Positions 22,919 through 32,556 of a DNA stretch of 38,132 nucleotides are shown piece by piece. Origin of the DNA: Streptomyces corynorhini (GTDB lineage Bacteria; Actinomycetota; Actinomycetes; Streptomycetales; Streptomycetaceae). The stretch lies in assembly GCF_003346515.1 (NCBI RefSeq), contig NZ_QQNA01000124.1, forward strand, positions 1 to 38,132. The letters are read 5' to 3'. Every line of letters begins with the position of its first letter. Positions within the stretch are counted from its first letter, which is position 1. Both the position numbers and the translations under genes were made by a program. The notes under the pieces were generated by a model. It saw nothing but the letters and a program-made list of their open reading frames with translations. It was not told where the DNA came from and did not search any database.

Positions 22919-24151
22919 TCAGTCGACCAGCATCCGCCATCCCGGCGCGTAGTTCCCGTGCAGGATGAGCGAGGCGGCGCCCACCGCGCCCACGGTCTCC
23001 CCGATCACGCTCCGCTCGATGGCGATGTCGCGCTTGCCCGTCCCGACCGAGGTGCTGTTGACCGCCGCGTCGATCTCCTCGCACAGGATGGGTTCGATGC
23101 CGCGCAGCGCCTCCCCGCCGAGCACCACGGAGCTGACGTCGAGCAGGCTGATCGCGCCCCGGGTGGCCTGGCCCAGGCGCCGGGCGGCGCGGCGTACGGC
23201 GTCGGTCGCGGCGGGGTCGCCCGCCCGTACCGCGCGCCGCAGCAGCTTCCAGTCGCGGTGCAGATCGGCCGGGTCGCCGGTGAGGCCGAGGGCGCCGTCG
23301 GCGCCCGCGCCGCCCCGGGCGAGCAGGTCCTCGATGATGGCGGCGGGGTTGCAGTACGGGCCGAGGCAGCCCGTACTGCCGCAGTGGCAGAGCCGGTCGC
23401 CCGGTTCGACGGCCATGTGGCCGAACTCCCCCGCGTTGCCCGAATCGCCGTGCAGCACGGTGTTGTTGAGGACGATTCCGGAGCCGATGCCGGTGCCCAG
23501 GTAGATGAAGAAGAAGCTGCCGGCCCGGCGGCTGCCGCCGATCCAGCGCTCCCCGATGGCGGCGGCGGTGGCGTCGTTGTCCAGGGCGACGGGCATGCCG
23601 GTCGCCTTCCCGAACATCTCCAGCAGCGGCACGTACTCCCAGCCGGGCAGGTTGGGCGGGGCGATCACGGCGCCCGCGCGGCCGTCGATCGGGCCGGGGG
23701 CGGCGATACCGGTGCCGAGCAGCCGGGCGGGGTCGATCTCGGCGCGGGCGGTGAGCCGGCGGGCGGCCCGTACCGCCTGGTCGACCACCACCGCCGGATC
23801 GCGCGGGTCGGTGAGCCGGACCCGGCGGCTGGTCAGCACCTGACCGACCAGGTCGACCACGACGACCATGGCGGAGTCGGGGTCCAGATGGATGCCGACG
23901 GCGTAGGCGCCGTCGGCGCGCGGGGACAGGAGCGTGCGGCGCTTGCCTCCACTGGAGGGCGCGTGCCCGGACTCCGAGACCAGCCCGGCGTCGAGCAGCC
24001 TGCGGACCACATTGGAGACGGTCTGGGCGGTGAGGCCCGTAAGCGGTGCGAGTTCGACCCGGCTGACCGGCCCGCTGGTGCGGATCGCGTCCAGCACGAC
24101 CGCCTGGTTGTAATCCCCCACTCGCGGGAGGTTCGTCCCGCCCTGCGTCAC
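22919..24151 (-). CDS. ROK family transcriptional repressor
   Basis: A 410-residue protein with an N-terminal winged helix-turn-helix (YNQAVVLDAIRTSGPVSRVE, LTAQTVSNVVRRLLDAGLV) and a ROK domain with GTGIAAPGP, ALDNDATAAAIGE, YLGTGIGSGIV, GEFGHMAVEPGD and the zinc signature CHCGSTGCLGPYC. It is divergent from the sugar-binding lipoprotein gene and very probably represses the ABC importer/alpha-mannosidase operon and itself. The palindrome AATCCA-T-TGGATT within the importer promoter is the likely operator. The effector is presumably a manno-oligosaccharide or mannose derivative, inferred from the GH38 gene. Confidence 0.9.
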   Translation of the reverse strand: MTQGGTNLPRVGDYNQAVVLDAIRTSGPVSRVELAPLTGLTAQTVSNVVRRLLDAGLVSESGHAPSSGGKRRTLLSPRADGAYAVGIHLDPDSAMVVVVDLVGQVLTSRRVRLTDPRDPAVVVDQAVRAARRLTARAEIDPARLLGTGIAAPGPIDGRAGAVIAPPNLPGWEYVPLLEMFGKATGMPVALDNDATAAAIGERWIGGSRRAGSFFFIYLGTGIGSGIVLNNTVLHGDSGNAGEFGHMAVEPGDRLCHCGSTGCLGPYCNPAAIIEDLLARGGAGADGALGLTGDPADLHRDWKLLRRAVRAGDPAATDAVRRAARRLGQATRGAISLLDVSSVVLGGEALRGIEPILCEEIDAAVNSTSVGTGKRDIAIERSVIGETVGAVGAASLILHGNYAPGWRMLVD

Positions 24152-24296
24152 CTCGTGTCGCCTCCTCTGCCCAGGCCCGCGAAGGGAGTTCCGCTGGTCG
24201 GGGCCGTGGGATCCCGGGCGTCGCGCGCGGCCCGACGGCTGTGCGGCGACCGTCCGCCGATCCGGAATCGTGACCGAAGTTTACATGGCCGAAGCG

Positions 24297-24326
24297 TTGA
24301 CTTAATCAATCCATTGGATTTAGCTG
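24297..24326 (+). promoter_or_regulatory. Promoter with embedded palindrome for the sugar importer operon
   Basis: TTGACT (24297-24302) and TTAGCT/TAGCTG (24320-24326) are spaced 17-18 bases. The perfect inverted repeat AATCCA-T-TGGATT (24308-24320) lies exactly in the spacer, where a ROK repressor would block RNA polymerase. A further inverted repeat CGGATA-N8-TATCCG (24355-24374) is in the leader. Confidence 0.6.
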
Positions 24327-24442
24327 AGCCTCAGCAGGCCAGGGCAAAAACGCCCGGATAGGGGACCATATCCGCTTTGCGCGGGATGAGCTATTCCCTG
24401 CCCCTTCGGGCTTCGATCGGGTTCTTCGTCGGAGGATCTACT

Positions 24443-25816
24443 GTGCGTATCAGACTTCTCGCGGCTGTCAGCGTCACGGCCGCGCTCGCCCTCACGGCGA
24501 CAGGCTGCGGGACCGGCTCGTCCTCCGGGAGTTCGAGCAAGACGATCAAGGTCGTCTATCAGCAGCAGCTCAACAACAGCAACAAGGTCCAGGCGACCTT
24601 CCTGGCCCCCATGGTGAAGCGGTTCGAGAAGGAGAACCCGGGCACCACGGTCAAGCTGGTCCCGGTCACCGCCTCCTCCAACGACTACTACACCAAGCTC
24701 CAGCTCATGATGCGCTCGCCCTCGACCGCGCCCGACCTGGTCTACGAGGACACCGCGACGATCAACTCCGACATCGCCAGCGGCTATCTCAAGCCGCTCG
24801 ACGACTATCTGGACGACTGGTCCGACTGGTCCCAGTTCGCCGACGCGTCCAAGGCGGCCGTGAAGGCCGCCGACGGCAAGACCTACGGGGTTCCCGACAA
24901 CACGGACACCCGTGGGATCTGGTACAACAAGAAGATCTTCGCCAAGGCCGGAATCTCCGTCCCCTGGCAGCCCAAGACCTGGGCCGACGTCCTCGAAACG
25001 GCCAAGAAGATCAAGGCGTCCGACCCCTCGGTCACCCCGCTCAACATCTACACGGGCACGGCGGGCGGCGAGCAGTCCACCATGCAGGGCTTCGAGATGC
25101 TGCTGTACGGCACGACGGCCGGCGGCGACGCGCTGTACGACAGCGGACAGCAGAAGTGGGTCGTCGGGAGCAAGGGCTTCAAGGACTCGCTCCAGTTCAT
25201 CAAGGACGTCTACGGGCAGAAACTCGCCCCCTCCGTCGAGCAGGCGCTCGGCGCGAACATCGGCGCCGCCGTCGGCACGGAGATGATCCCGGCCGGCAAG
25301 CTCGCCATGGGCATCGACGGCTCCTGGATGCCGAACAACTGGATCCGCAACGGCAGCAAACCATGGCCCGACTGGGAGTCCACGATGGCCACCGCCGCGA
25401 TGCCCACCCAGAACGGGCAGGCCCCCGGCAGGGTGAGCATGTCCGGCGGCTGGGCCTGGTCGGTCCCGGCGAAGGCGTCCAACCCCGATCTCGCCTTCGC
25501 GTTCGTCCAGTTCCTGGAGACCAAGGACGCCTCGGCCCAGTGGAACGCGGCGAACGCGACCATCGCCGTACGCAAGGACGTGGCCGACGACCCGACGTAT
25601 CTGAAGGCGCTGCCGACCAACAAGTTCTTCACCGAACTGGTCGCCGACACCCACTACCGGCCCGCCCTGCCCGCCTACACCCAGGTCTCCACCGCCATCC
25701 AGAAGGCCATGGAGTCGGTGACGACCGGTCAGGCGAGCGTGGACCAGGCGGCCTCCACGTTTGACAACGATGTCAAGTCCGCGGTCGGCGCGGACCACAC
25801 GGTCAAGGGTTCGTAG
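24443..25816 (+). CDS. Extracellular sugar-binding lipoprotein of ABC importer
   Basis: I place the start at GTG 24443, 7 bases after GGAGG (24431-24435); the longer frame from 24377 has no site. The resulting 457-residue protein has a lipoprotein signal (VRIRLLAAVSVTAALALTAT then GC, lipidated Cys at about residue 20) and a serine-rich linker. Its body is that of family 1 extracellular solute-binding proteins (KTIKVVYQQQ, MVKRFEKENPGTTVKLVPV, DTRGIWYNKKIF, MGIDGSWMP). It should capture an oligosaccharide and deliver it to the two permeases that follow with 1-base overlaps. No ATPase gene is present here; a shared MsiK-type ATPase encoded elsewhere is usual in Streptomyces. Confidence 0.93.
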   Translation: MRIRLLAAVSVTAALALTATGCGTGSSSGSSSKTIKVVYQQQLNNSNKVQATFLAPMVKRFEKENPGTTVKLVPVTASSNDYYTKLQLMMRSPSTAPDLVYEDTATINSDIASGYLKPLDDYLDDWSDWSQFADASKAAVKAADGKTYGVPDNTDTRGIWYNKKIFAKAGISVPWQPKTWADVLETAKKIKASDPSVTPLNIYTGTAGGEQSTMQGFEMLLYGTTAGGDALYDSGQQKWVVGSKGFKDSLQFIKDVYGQKLAPSVEQALGANIGAAVGTEMIPAGKLAMGIDGSWMPNNWIRNGSKPWPDWESTMATAAMPTQNGQAPGRVSMSGGWAWSVPAKASNPDLAFAFVQFLETKDASAQWNAANATIAVRKDVADDPTYLKALPTNKFFTELVADTHYRPALPAYTQVSTAIQKAMESVTTGQASVDQAASTFDNDVKSAVGADHTVKGS

Positions 25817-26805
25817 TGAGCGGCCCCACCACCACCCTGGACGGCGGCGGCCGGAATCCCGGCCCCGCCGACGCCCCCGGCGGTCCTGGCGGCTCCGGCC
25901 GCCGGGCCGCCGGGCCCGGTGGCGCCCGCCGCTCCGTATCGCCCGCGGCCCAGGGCCTGCTGCGCGGTCTGCCGCTGCTGCCCTCGGCCGTCCTGCTGGC
26001 GGTCTTCCTGGCCGGGCCGATCGGGTACTGCGTCTACTACGCGTTCACGAACATGCAGTTGACGGGCTCGTCGTCCACGGACTTCGTCGGCTTCGACAAC
26101 TTCACCCGCGCCTTCGGCGACCCGGACTTCCTCAACGCCGTATGGCTGACCTTCGTGTTCGTCATCGGCTCGGCCGTCATCGGGCAGAACACGCTCGGGC
26201 TGGCGCTCGCCGTGCTGATGGAGAAGGCGTCCAAGCCGGTCAAGTCGATCGTCAACCTGGTCGTCATCGCCGCCTGGGTGCTGCCCGAAGTCGTCGCGGG
26301 CTACCTGATGTACGCGTTCTTCTTCCAGCAGGGATCGCTCAACGCGATCCTGGACACGCTGCGTCTGCCGCAACAGAACTGGCTCTACACACTGCCCATC
26401 CTGGCCGCCTGCCTCGCCAACATCTGGCGCGGCACGGCCTTCTCGATGATGGTCTACTCGGCCGCTCTCAACGATGTGCCCCAGGAGCTGATCGAGGCCG
26501 CCGAGATGGACGGCGCCGGTCCCTGGCAGCGGCTGTGGCGGGTCACCCTGCCGGTCATCCGCCGCTCCATCATGACCAATCTGATGCTGATCACCCTCCA
26601 GACCCTCTCGGTCTTCGGGCTGATCTACACGATGACCAGGGGCGGACCCGGCAACAAGAGCCAGACGCTGCCCATCTTCATGTACCAGCAGGCGTTCCAG
26701 AACAGCCTGATCGGCTACGGAACGGCCATCGCGCTGGTGCTGCTGCTGGTCGGCGCGCTCTTCTCCACCGTCTACATCCGGCTGCTGAAACTGGAGGAGG
26801 ACTGA
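25816..26805 (+). CDS. ABC sugar importer permease (MalF-type)
   Basis: A 329-residue inner-membrane protein; GTG 25816 shares one base with the preceding TAG. A Gly/Pro-rich N-terminal tail (1-50) precedes six hydrophobic segments, from LPSAVLLAVFLAGPIGY to ALVLLLVGALFS. The ATPase-contact EAA loop is IEAAEMDGAGPWQRLWRVTL. It pairs with the next gene to form the translocation channel. Stop and next start overlap (TGATG). Confidence 0.93.
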   Translation: MSGPTTTLDGGGRNPGPADAPGGPGGSGRRAAGPGGARRSVSPAAQGLLRGLPLLPSAVLLAVFLAGPIGYCVYYAFTNMQLTGSSSTDFVGFDNFTRAFGDPDFLNAVWLTFVFVIGSAVIGQNTLGLALAVLMEKASKPVKSIVNLVVIAAWVLPEVVAGYLMYAFFFQQGSLNAILDTLRLPQQNWLYTLPILAACLANIWRGTAFSMMVYSAALNDVPQELIEAAEMDGAGPWQRLWRVTLPVIRRSIMTNLMLITLQTLSVFGLIYTMTRGGPGNKSQTLPIFMYQQAFQNSLIGYGTAIALVLLLVGALFSTVYIRLLKLEED

Positions 26806-27701
26806 TGGCCGCGACCACCACCCCCGCCACCGCTCGAAGCGTCCCGGCCACGCCGTACACCCGGGGCGGCACCCGCTCGGGACGTGCCCGTACCAGCCGG
26901 ATCGGCGTCAACGTCGCGCTGCTGCTGCTCTCCGTGGTGTACGTCGTACCGCTGCTGTGGATGCTGCTGGCCTCGGTCAACGCACACGCCAGCTTCCGGC
27001 TCTCACTGCCCGACCCGTTCACGCTCGACAACTTCGGCAAGATCCTCAACGTCGACACGACGTACCGGCCGATGCTCAACGGGCTGATCCTGTGCGGCGG
27101 CGCGACCTTCCTGACCGTGGTCCTGTCGATCCTGGCGGCCTACCCGCTCTCCCGCTACCGCTCGAAGCTGCGCAAGCCCTTCCTCTACACGATCCTGTTC
27201 TCCACCGGACTGCCGATCACGGCCGTCATGATCCCGGTCTACAGCATGTTCGTGCAGGTCAACCTGATCGACTCGATGGCCGGTACGACGCTCTTCCTGG
27301 CCGCCTCGTCGCTCCCGTTCGGCATCTGGCTGATGAAGAACTTCATGGACGGCGTGCCGATCGTGCTGGAGGAGGCCGCCCGGATCGACGGCGCGGGCTC
27401 GATGCAGGTGCTGTGGCGGGTCGTGCTGCCGCTGATGTGGCCGGGCGTCATCGTCGTCACGATCTTCACGTTCATCGGCATGTGGGGGAACTTCTTCGTC
27501 CCCTTCATCCTGCTGCTCGACCCGGAGAAGCTGCCGGCCTCGGTCAGCGTCTTCAACTTCCTCAGCGCGCACGACCAGACGCAGTACGGCCAGCTCTCGG
27601 CGTTCTCGATCATCTACTCGATCCCCGTCGTGCTGCTCTACCTGCTGCTGGCGCGCAAGCTCGGCGGCGGCTTCGCGCTGGGCGGCGCGCTCAAGGGCTG
27701 A
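26805..27701 (+). CDS. ABC sugar importer permease (MalG-type)
   Basis: A 298-residue permease starting at ATG 26805 inside the previous stop (TGATG), with GGAGGAGG just upstream. It has six predicted helices (VALLLLSVVYVVPLLWMLLA first; AFSIIYSIPVVLLYLLLA last) and the EAA loop EEAARIDGAGSMQVLWRVVL. It is the second half of the importer channel. The gene ends 78 bases before the alpha-mannosidase, close enough to be in one operon. Confidence 0.93.
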   Translation: MAATTTPATARSVPATPYTRGGTRSGRARTSRIGVNVALLLLSVVYVVPLLWMLLASVNAHASFRLSLPDPFTLDNFGKILNVDTTYRPMLNGLILCGGATFLTVVLSILAAYPLSRYRSKLRKPFLYTILFSTGLPITAVMIPVYSMFVQVNLIDSMAGTTLFLAASSLPFGIWLMKNFMDGVPIVLEEAARIDGAGSMQVLWRVVLPLMWPGVIVVTIFTFIGMWGNFFVPFILLLDPEKLPASVSVFNFLSAHDQTQYGQLSAFSIIYSIPVVLLYLLLARKLGGGFALGGALKG

Positions 27702-27779
27702 CAGCTCCCCGACGCCCCGCCCCCGCCCGCTCGCCCCTCCTGCACCGGCTTCCCGACTTCCCCTTCTGGAGAACCACCC

Positions 27780-30700
27780 ATGCACAGCGACCGTGAAGTG
27801 ATCGAGCAGCGGCTCGACCGCGTGCTGAACCAGCGTCTGCGGCCCGCCGTCCACGCCCGCGCCGTCCCGCTGAAGGTCGAGATCTGGAACGTGCCGGGCG
27901 AGCCCGTCCCGGTCGCCGAGGGCCTGGCCGCCGAGTTCGGCCCTGCCCAGGTCGGCGACCGCTGGGGGCCCGCCTGGTCGACCAGCTGGTTCAAGGTGTC
28001 GGGTACGGTCCCGGCCGAGTGGGCCGGACTGACCGTGGAAGCCGTACTCGACCTCGGATTCGGCACGACCGAGCCGGGCTTCTCCACCGAGGGGCTCGTC
28101 TACCGGCCCGACGGGACGCCGGTGAAGGCGCTCAACCCGCGCAACTCCTGGCTGCCCGTGACCGCGAGCGCCGAGGGAGGCGAGGACTTCGTACGGTTCA
28201 TCGAGGCCGCGGCCAACCCGGTCGTCATGCACAGCGGCCCGGGGCAGCTGTCGTTCGGTCCGACGCCGGTGGGCGGCCGGGCCGCCTGGCTGGGCGACGA
28301 GCACGGCGCGACACCGGCGGGCGAACCGCTGTACCGGCTGCGCCGGATGGACCTCGCGGTCTTCGACACGACGGTCTTCGAACTCGTCCAGGACCTCGAC
28401 GTCCTCGGCCAGTTGATGCGGGAACTGCCCGTCGACACCCCACGCCGCTGGCAGCTCGCCAAAGCCGTCGAACAGGCGCTGGACGCCATCGACCTCCAGG
28501 ACATCGGCGGCAGCGCCGCCGCGGCGCGCGAGGCGCTCGCCCCGGCGCTGGCGGCGCCCGCCGTCGCGAGCGCGCACCGTATCTCCGCCGTGGGCCACGC
28601 CCATATCGACACCGCGTGGCTGTGGCCCCTGCGCGAGACGGTCCGCAAGGTCGCCCGTACGGTCTCCAGCGTCACCCAGCTGATGGACGACCACCCGGAG
28701 TTCAGGTTCGTGATGTCCCAGGCCCAGCAGCTGGCCTGGCTGAAGGAGCACCGCCCCGAGGTGTACGAGCGGGCGCGGGAGAAGGCGCGGACCGGGCAGT
28801 TCCTGCCGACCGGCAGCCTGTGGGTCGAGCCGGACACGAACATCACCGGCGGCGAGGCGCTGGCCCGCCAGTTCGTCCACGGAAAGCGCTTCTACCTCGA
28901 CGAGTTCGGCATCGAGACCGAGGAGATGTGGCTGCCGGACACCTTCGGCTACAACGCGGCGCTGCCGCAGCTGATGAAGCTCGCCGGGGTGAAGTGGTTC
29001 CTGACCCAGAAGATCTCCTGGAACACCACCAACAAGTTCCCGCACCACACCTTCCGCTGGGAGGGCATCGACGGCACCCGGATCTTCAGCCACTTCCCGC
29101 CGGTCGACACGTACAACAGCGATCTGTCCGGCGCCGAGGTCGCGCACAGCGTCCGGAACTTCCAGGACAAGGGCGCCACCAACCACTCCATGATCCCCTT
29201 CGGTTACGGCGACGGCGGCGGCGGTCCCACCCGCGAGATGGTGGCCCGTGCGAACCGGCTCGCGGACCTGGAGGGCTCGGCCCGGATCGCGATCGAGAAG
29301 CCGTCGGACTTCTTCACCCGGGCGCAGGCGGACTATCCGGACGCGCCGGTGTGGGTCGGCGAGCTGTACCTGGAGTTCCACCGGGGCACGCTCACCAGCC
29401 AGTTGGCGGGCAAGCAGGGCAACCGGCGCAGCGAGCACCTGCTGCGCGAGGCGGAGCTGTGGGCGGCGACGGCGGCGGTGCGGAGTGGATTCGCCTACCC
29501 CCACGAGCAGTTGGACCGGATCTGGAAGACCGTGCTGCTCCACCAGTTCCACGACATCCTGCCGGGCACGTCGATCGCCTGGGTGCACCGCGAGGCGGAG
29601 GAGACCTACGCCGGACTCGCCTGCGAACTGGGCGAGTTGATCGAGGACGCGCAGCGGGCGCTGGCCGGTCCGGCGGCGCCGGACGACAGCCGGGTGGTCT
29701 TCAACGCGGCGCCGCACGCGCGCGGCGGCGTACCGGCGCTGGGCGGCACGGTCCGTGCGGCGACGGCCGCGCCCGCCGTCACCCCCGCGGCCGACGGCAC
29801 GGACCTGGTCCTGGACAACGGCCTGGTACGGGTGGTGATCGACGCCCGCGGCCTGATCACCTCGGCGTACGACCTGACGGCGGACCGCGAGGCGCTGGCG
29901 CCCGGCACGACGGCCAACCTCCTCCAGCTGCACCAGGACTTCCCCAACGAGTGGGACGCCTGGGACATCGACGCCTTCTACCGCAACACGGTCCGCGACC
30001 TGACGGAGGCGGACGAGGTCACGGCGACGGCGACCGGAGTGAGGATCAGCCGCGGCTTCAACTCCTCGCGCATCGTCCAGACGCTGACCCTGCGCGAGGG
30101 CACGCGCCGGCTCGACATCGACAATGTCGTCGACTGGCACGAGAAGGAGAAGCTGCTCAAGGTCGCCTTCCCGCTGGACGTACGGGCCGCGCACTCCACG
30201 GCCGAGATCCCGTACGGCCACATCGAGCGCCCGACGCACACCAACACCAGCTGGGACGCGGCGAAGTTCGAGATCTGCGCGCACCGCTTCCTGCACGTCG
30301 GGGAGCGCGGCTGGGGCGCGGCGCTGGTCAACGACTCGACGTACGGCCACGACGTCACCCGTGACGTGCGCGCCGACGGCGGTACGACCACCACCGTCCG
30401 GCTCTCCCTGCTGCGCGCCCCCCTCTTCCCTGACCCCGACACGGACCAGGGCCGCCACCGGCTGGCCTACGGGTTCGTCATCGGCGCGGAGGTCGCGGAC
30501 GCGGTACGGGAGGGCTACCGCCTCAACCTCCCGGAGCGCGCGGTACCGGGCTCGGCGGAGGTCGCCCCGCTAGTGGCGCTCGACACGGAGGCGGTGGTGG
30601 TCGAGGCGGTCAAGCTGGCCGACGACGGCTCGGGCGACGTCGTCGTCCGCCTCTACGAGGCCCACGGAGCCCGCGCCACGGCGACGCTCACCCCGGGCTT

Positions 30701-30857
30701 CGCCCTGGTGGGCGTCCGGGCCACCGACCTGCTGGAGCGGGAGCTGCCGGAGGAGACGGCGGCGGATTTCCGGCCGGGCCCGGAGGCATCGGTCCGCCTC
30801 ACGCTCCGCCCGTTCCAGATCCTGACGCTGCGGCTGACGCCGGAAGCCACTTCCTGA
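27780..30857 (+). CDS. GH38 family alpha-mannosidase
   Basis: A 1025-residue enzyme that should hydrolyse alpha-mannosidic bonds in imported oligosaccharides. ATG 27780 is preceded by GGAG. No signal peptide, so cytoplasmic. An N-terminal beta domain (about 1-255) leads to the GH38 catalytic barrel: zinc ligands in GHAHIDTAWLWP (about 278-288), nucleophile Asp in EEMWLPDTFGYN and a further ligand in LLHQFHDILPGTSI. The C-terminal beta-sandwich domains (LDNGLVRVVIDARG, NVVDWHEKEKLLKVAFPLD) are complete. Length is typical of bacterial GH38. It is the last gene of the importer operon, followed by a strong terminator. Confidence 0.93.
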   Translation: MHSDREVIEQRLDRVLNQRLRPAVHARAVPLKVEIWNVPGEPVPVAEGLAAEFGPAQVGDRWGPAWSTSWFKVSGTVPAEWAGLTVEAVLDLGFGTTEPGFSTEGLVYRPDGTPVKALNPRNSWLPVTASAEGGEDFVRFIEAAANPVVMHSGPGQLSFGPTPVGGRAAWLGDEHGATPAGEPLYRLRRMDLAVFDTTVFELVQDLDVLGQLMRELPVDTPRRWQLAKAVEQALDAIDLQDIGGSAAAAREALAPALAAPAVASAHRISAVGHAHIDTAWLWPLRETVRKVARTVSSVTQLMDDHPEFRFVMSQAQQLAWLKEHRPEVYERAREKARTGQFLPTGSLWVEPDTNITGGEALARQFVHGKRFYLDEFGIETEEMWLPDTFGYNAALPQLMKLAGVKWFLTQKISWNTTNKFPHHTFRWEGIDGTRIFSHFPPVDTYNSDLSGAEVAHSVRNFQDKGATNHSMIPFGYGDGGGGPTREMVARANRLADLEGSARIAIEKPSDFFTRAQADYPDAPVWVGELYLEFHRGTLTSQLAGKQGNRRSEHLLREAELWAATAAVRSGFAYPHEQLDRIWKTVLLHQFHDILPGTSIAWVHREAEETYAGLACELGELIEDAQRALAGPAAPDDSRVVFNAAPHARGGVPALGGTVRAATAAPAVTPAADGTDLVLDNGLVRVVIDARGLITSAYDLTADREALAPGTTANLLQLHQDFPNEWDAWDIDAFYRNTVRDLTEADEVTATATGVRISRGFNSSRIVQTLTLREGTRRLDIDNVVDWHEKEKLLKVAFPLDVRAAHSTAEIPYGHIERPTHTNTSWDAAKFEICAHRFLHVGERGWGAALVNDSTYGHDVTRDVRADGGTTTTVRLSLLRAPLFPDPDTDQGRHRLAYGFVIGAEVADAVREGYRLNLPERAVPGSAEVAPLVALDTEAVVVEAVKLADDGSGDVVVRLYEAHGARATATLTPGFALVGVRATDLLERELPEETAADFRPGPEASVRLTLRPFQILTLRLTPEATS

Positions 30858-30886
30858 CGCGCCGCACCCCCGCGCACCGTCGCCGT

Positions 30887-30938
30887 CACCGCCACCGCCC
30901 CGCCGCGCGCCGCACCGCGCGACGGGGCGGTGGCGGTG
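30887..30938 (+). terminator. Strong terminator after the alpha-mannosidase
   Basis: CACCGCCACCGCCCCG (30887-30902) pairs perfectly with CGGGGCGGTGGCGGTG (30923-30938); the 20-base loop contains its own GCGCG/CGCGC stem. Confidence 0.85.
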
Positions 30939-31058
30939 GCGGTGGTGCGCCTCCATGGGCTCGGCTCACCACGCACCGCCCGGCCGACGGACCGACCGGA
31001 ACGAACCGATCCGCCGCCGATTACCACCGCGGCCTCCCCCTCGGCCAGGATGGGCCGC

Positions 31059-31592
31059 ATGACCGAGATCCAGACACCCCGCCTCCTCCTGCGCCGCTGG
31101 CGCGAAGAAGACCTCGTACCGATGGCCGAGATCAATGCGGACCCCGAGGTCATGCGGTGGATCGACGACGGCTCGGTGCGCACCCTCGACCAGACGGCCG
31201 AGGACATCGAGCGGTACGAGGAGGAGTGGGACGACGAGGGCTTCGGCCTCTTCGCCGTCGAACTCCTCGCCTCGGGCGAACTGGCCGGCTTCGCGGGCCT
31301 CTCCGTACCCGCCTTCCTCCCGGAGGTGCTGCCGGACGTGGAGATCGGCTGGCGCCTGGGCCAACCGTTCTGGGGCCAGGGCTACGCCTCGGAAGCGGCG
31401 CACGCGGCACTGGAGTTCGCGCTCCAGGACCGGGGCCTGGAGCGGGTGGTCAGCATCAGCCGCCCGGGAAACGAGGCGTCCGAGAACGTGATGCGCAAGC
31501 TGGGGATGGCCCTGGAACGCGACACGGTCCACCCGGTCCACGGCTTCCCCCTGCACGTACACGCCATCGACCTCACCGAATACGCGGCCTGA
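31059..31592 (+). CDS. GNAT family N-acetyltransferase
   Basis: A 177-residue acetyltransferase of the RimJ/RimL type (IQTPRLLLRRWREEDLVPMA at the N-terminus). Acetyl-CoA binding is indicated by EIGWRLGQPFWGQGYASEAA and the late block RPGNEASENVMRKLGM. I prefer ATG 31059, about 9 bases after AGGA; ATG 31050 overlaps that site. It would transfer an acetyl group to an amine on a protein or small molecule; substrate unknown. It is a single gene convergent with the hypothetical gene at 31707. Confidence 0.88.
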   Translation: MTEIQTPRLLLRRWREEDLVPMAEINADPEVMRWIDDGSVRTLDQTAEDIERYEEEWDDEGFGLFAVELLASGELAGFAGLSVPAFLPEVLPDVEIGWRLGQPFWGQGYASEAAHAALEFALQDRGLERVVSISRPGNEASENVMRKLGMALERDTVHPVHGFPLHVHAIDLTEYAA

Positions 31593-31635
31593 GCCGCCGG
31601 GGCTCCCAGACCAAGCCGGTCCGCGTGGACCGAGG

Positions 31636-31651
31636 GCTTGATCCATGTCAA
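31636..31651. repeat. 16-bp copy shared with the DUF4291 remnant
   Basis: GCTTGATCCATGTCAA occurs here and at 36803-36818. On the minus strand it reads TWIK in both places, the first residues of the DUF4291 block TWIKPSFLWMMYR. It may be a tiny remnant of a second copy, though a chance match is possible. Confidence 0.35.
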
Positions 31652-31706
31652 GCACCGTCCGTAGTCCTTTTGGCTCCTACGGCTGGGGGCCCGCGTCGCG
31701 CGTCGG

Positions 31707-32375
31707 TCAGCGTTGGGCGACGTTGTCGTTGTTGTGCTCGGTGCGGCGGGTCCACAGAGTCACATCACTGCTCGTCGCGACGGCGATGGTCTCCCCGGAC
31801 GGAGAGAAGCCGAAGGCGCGAAGTTGCGAGTGCGCGGAATGGAAAATGTGCCACCACCGCTCTCCGTGCGGGCCCGAGTGGGGGAGCCCGCCGTCGCACG
31901 AGAGCAGCACCCGATCGTTGGGCCAGGCTGGCGTGACAGCCTCCAGGACCCAGCCGTCCTCGGTCGTGGTGTGCAACCCTCCGCCGAAGAGCCCTGCGAT
32001 GCGTACCCGGCTACCGGCGATCGGCCCCAGCCCGGGGCAGGCCAGGTCGGGGACCGCGTCGGGGGTGCAGTCATCAAGGTCGGGGTCGCGGTCCCTGGCG
32101 ATCTTCTCCCCGGTGACGGCGTCGAAGAGACCGTGACCGTCGGAAGAGACCACCATCACCAGGTCATGACCGCTCTGGGGATGCGCCGCGAAGCCGATCC
32201 CGAGAAGTCCGCCGATAGGGGCGCCTCGCTCGTGCGCGAAGACGCGCCGCCAGGGTTCAGGCGCGGGTATCACAGCGGCGTCGAGAAGCCGACCCCGCAG
32301 AGCCTGTTGGTACGCGGAAAGCGCCGGTTCACGAGCGAGTTGTTCCATCGGATCTGCCCTCTTCAGCCGCTTCAT
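31707..32375 (-). CDS. Hypothetical protein, WD40/beta-propeller-like
   Basis: I start this gene at ATG 32375 (222 residues), where GGAGAGG lies 3 bases upstream; the longer frame from 32597 begins with non-coding-looking sequence. Blocks such as HDLVMVVSSDGHGLFDAVTG, VLLSCDGGLPHSGPHGERWW and LRAFGFSPSGETIAVATSSD resemble blades of a WD40-like beta-propeller, but only a few are present. The N-terminus (MKRLKRADPMEQLAREPALS) is helical. No signal peptide. I do not recognise a function. Confidence 0.65.
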   Translation of the reverse strand: MKRLKRADPMEQLAREPALSAYQQALRGRLLDAAVIPAPEPWRRVFAHERGAPIGGLLGIGFAAHPQSGHDLVMVVSSDGHGLFDAVTGEKIARDRDPDLDDCTPDAVPDLACPGLGPIAGSRVRIAGLFGGGLHTTTEDGWVLEAVTPAWPNDRVLLSCDGGLPHSGPHGERWWHIFHSAHSQLRAFGFSPSGETIAVATSSDVTLWTRRTEHNNDNVAQR

Positions 32376-32556
32376 TACCTCTCCATGATCCCGTGTCGGT
32401 GGCTCCCTGCGCCACTGGATAGTTGACAAGATCACGGCATGGCGGCTTCCCACGCACCTCCCCCGATGACTGATCGTCGGGCCCGGCTCGTCTGCCACCG
32501 CTTCCCGTGGGTACGGTCGCATTGACGTCTGTTGCGGCCAGGGAGTGGGGAAAGGC

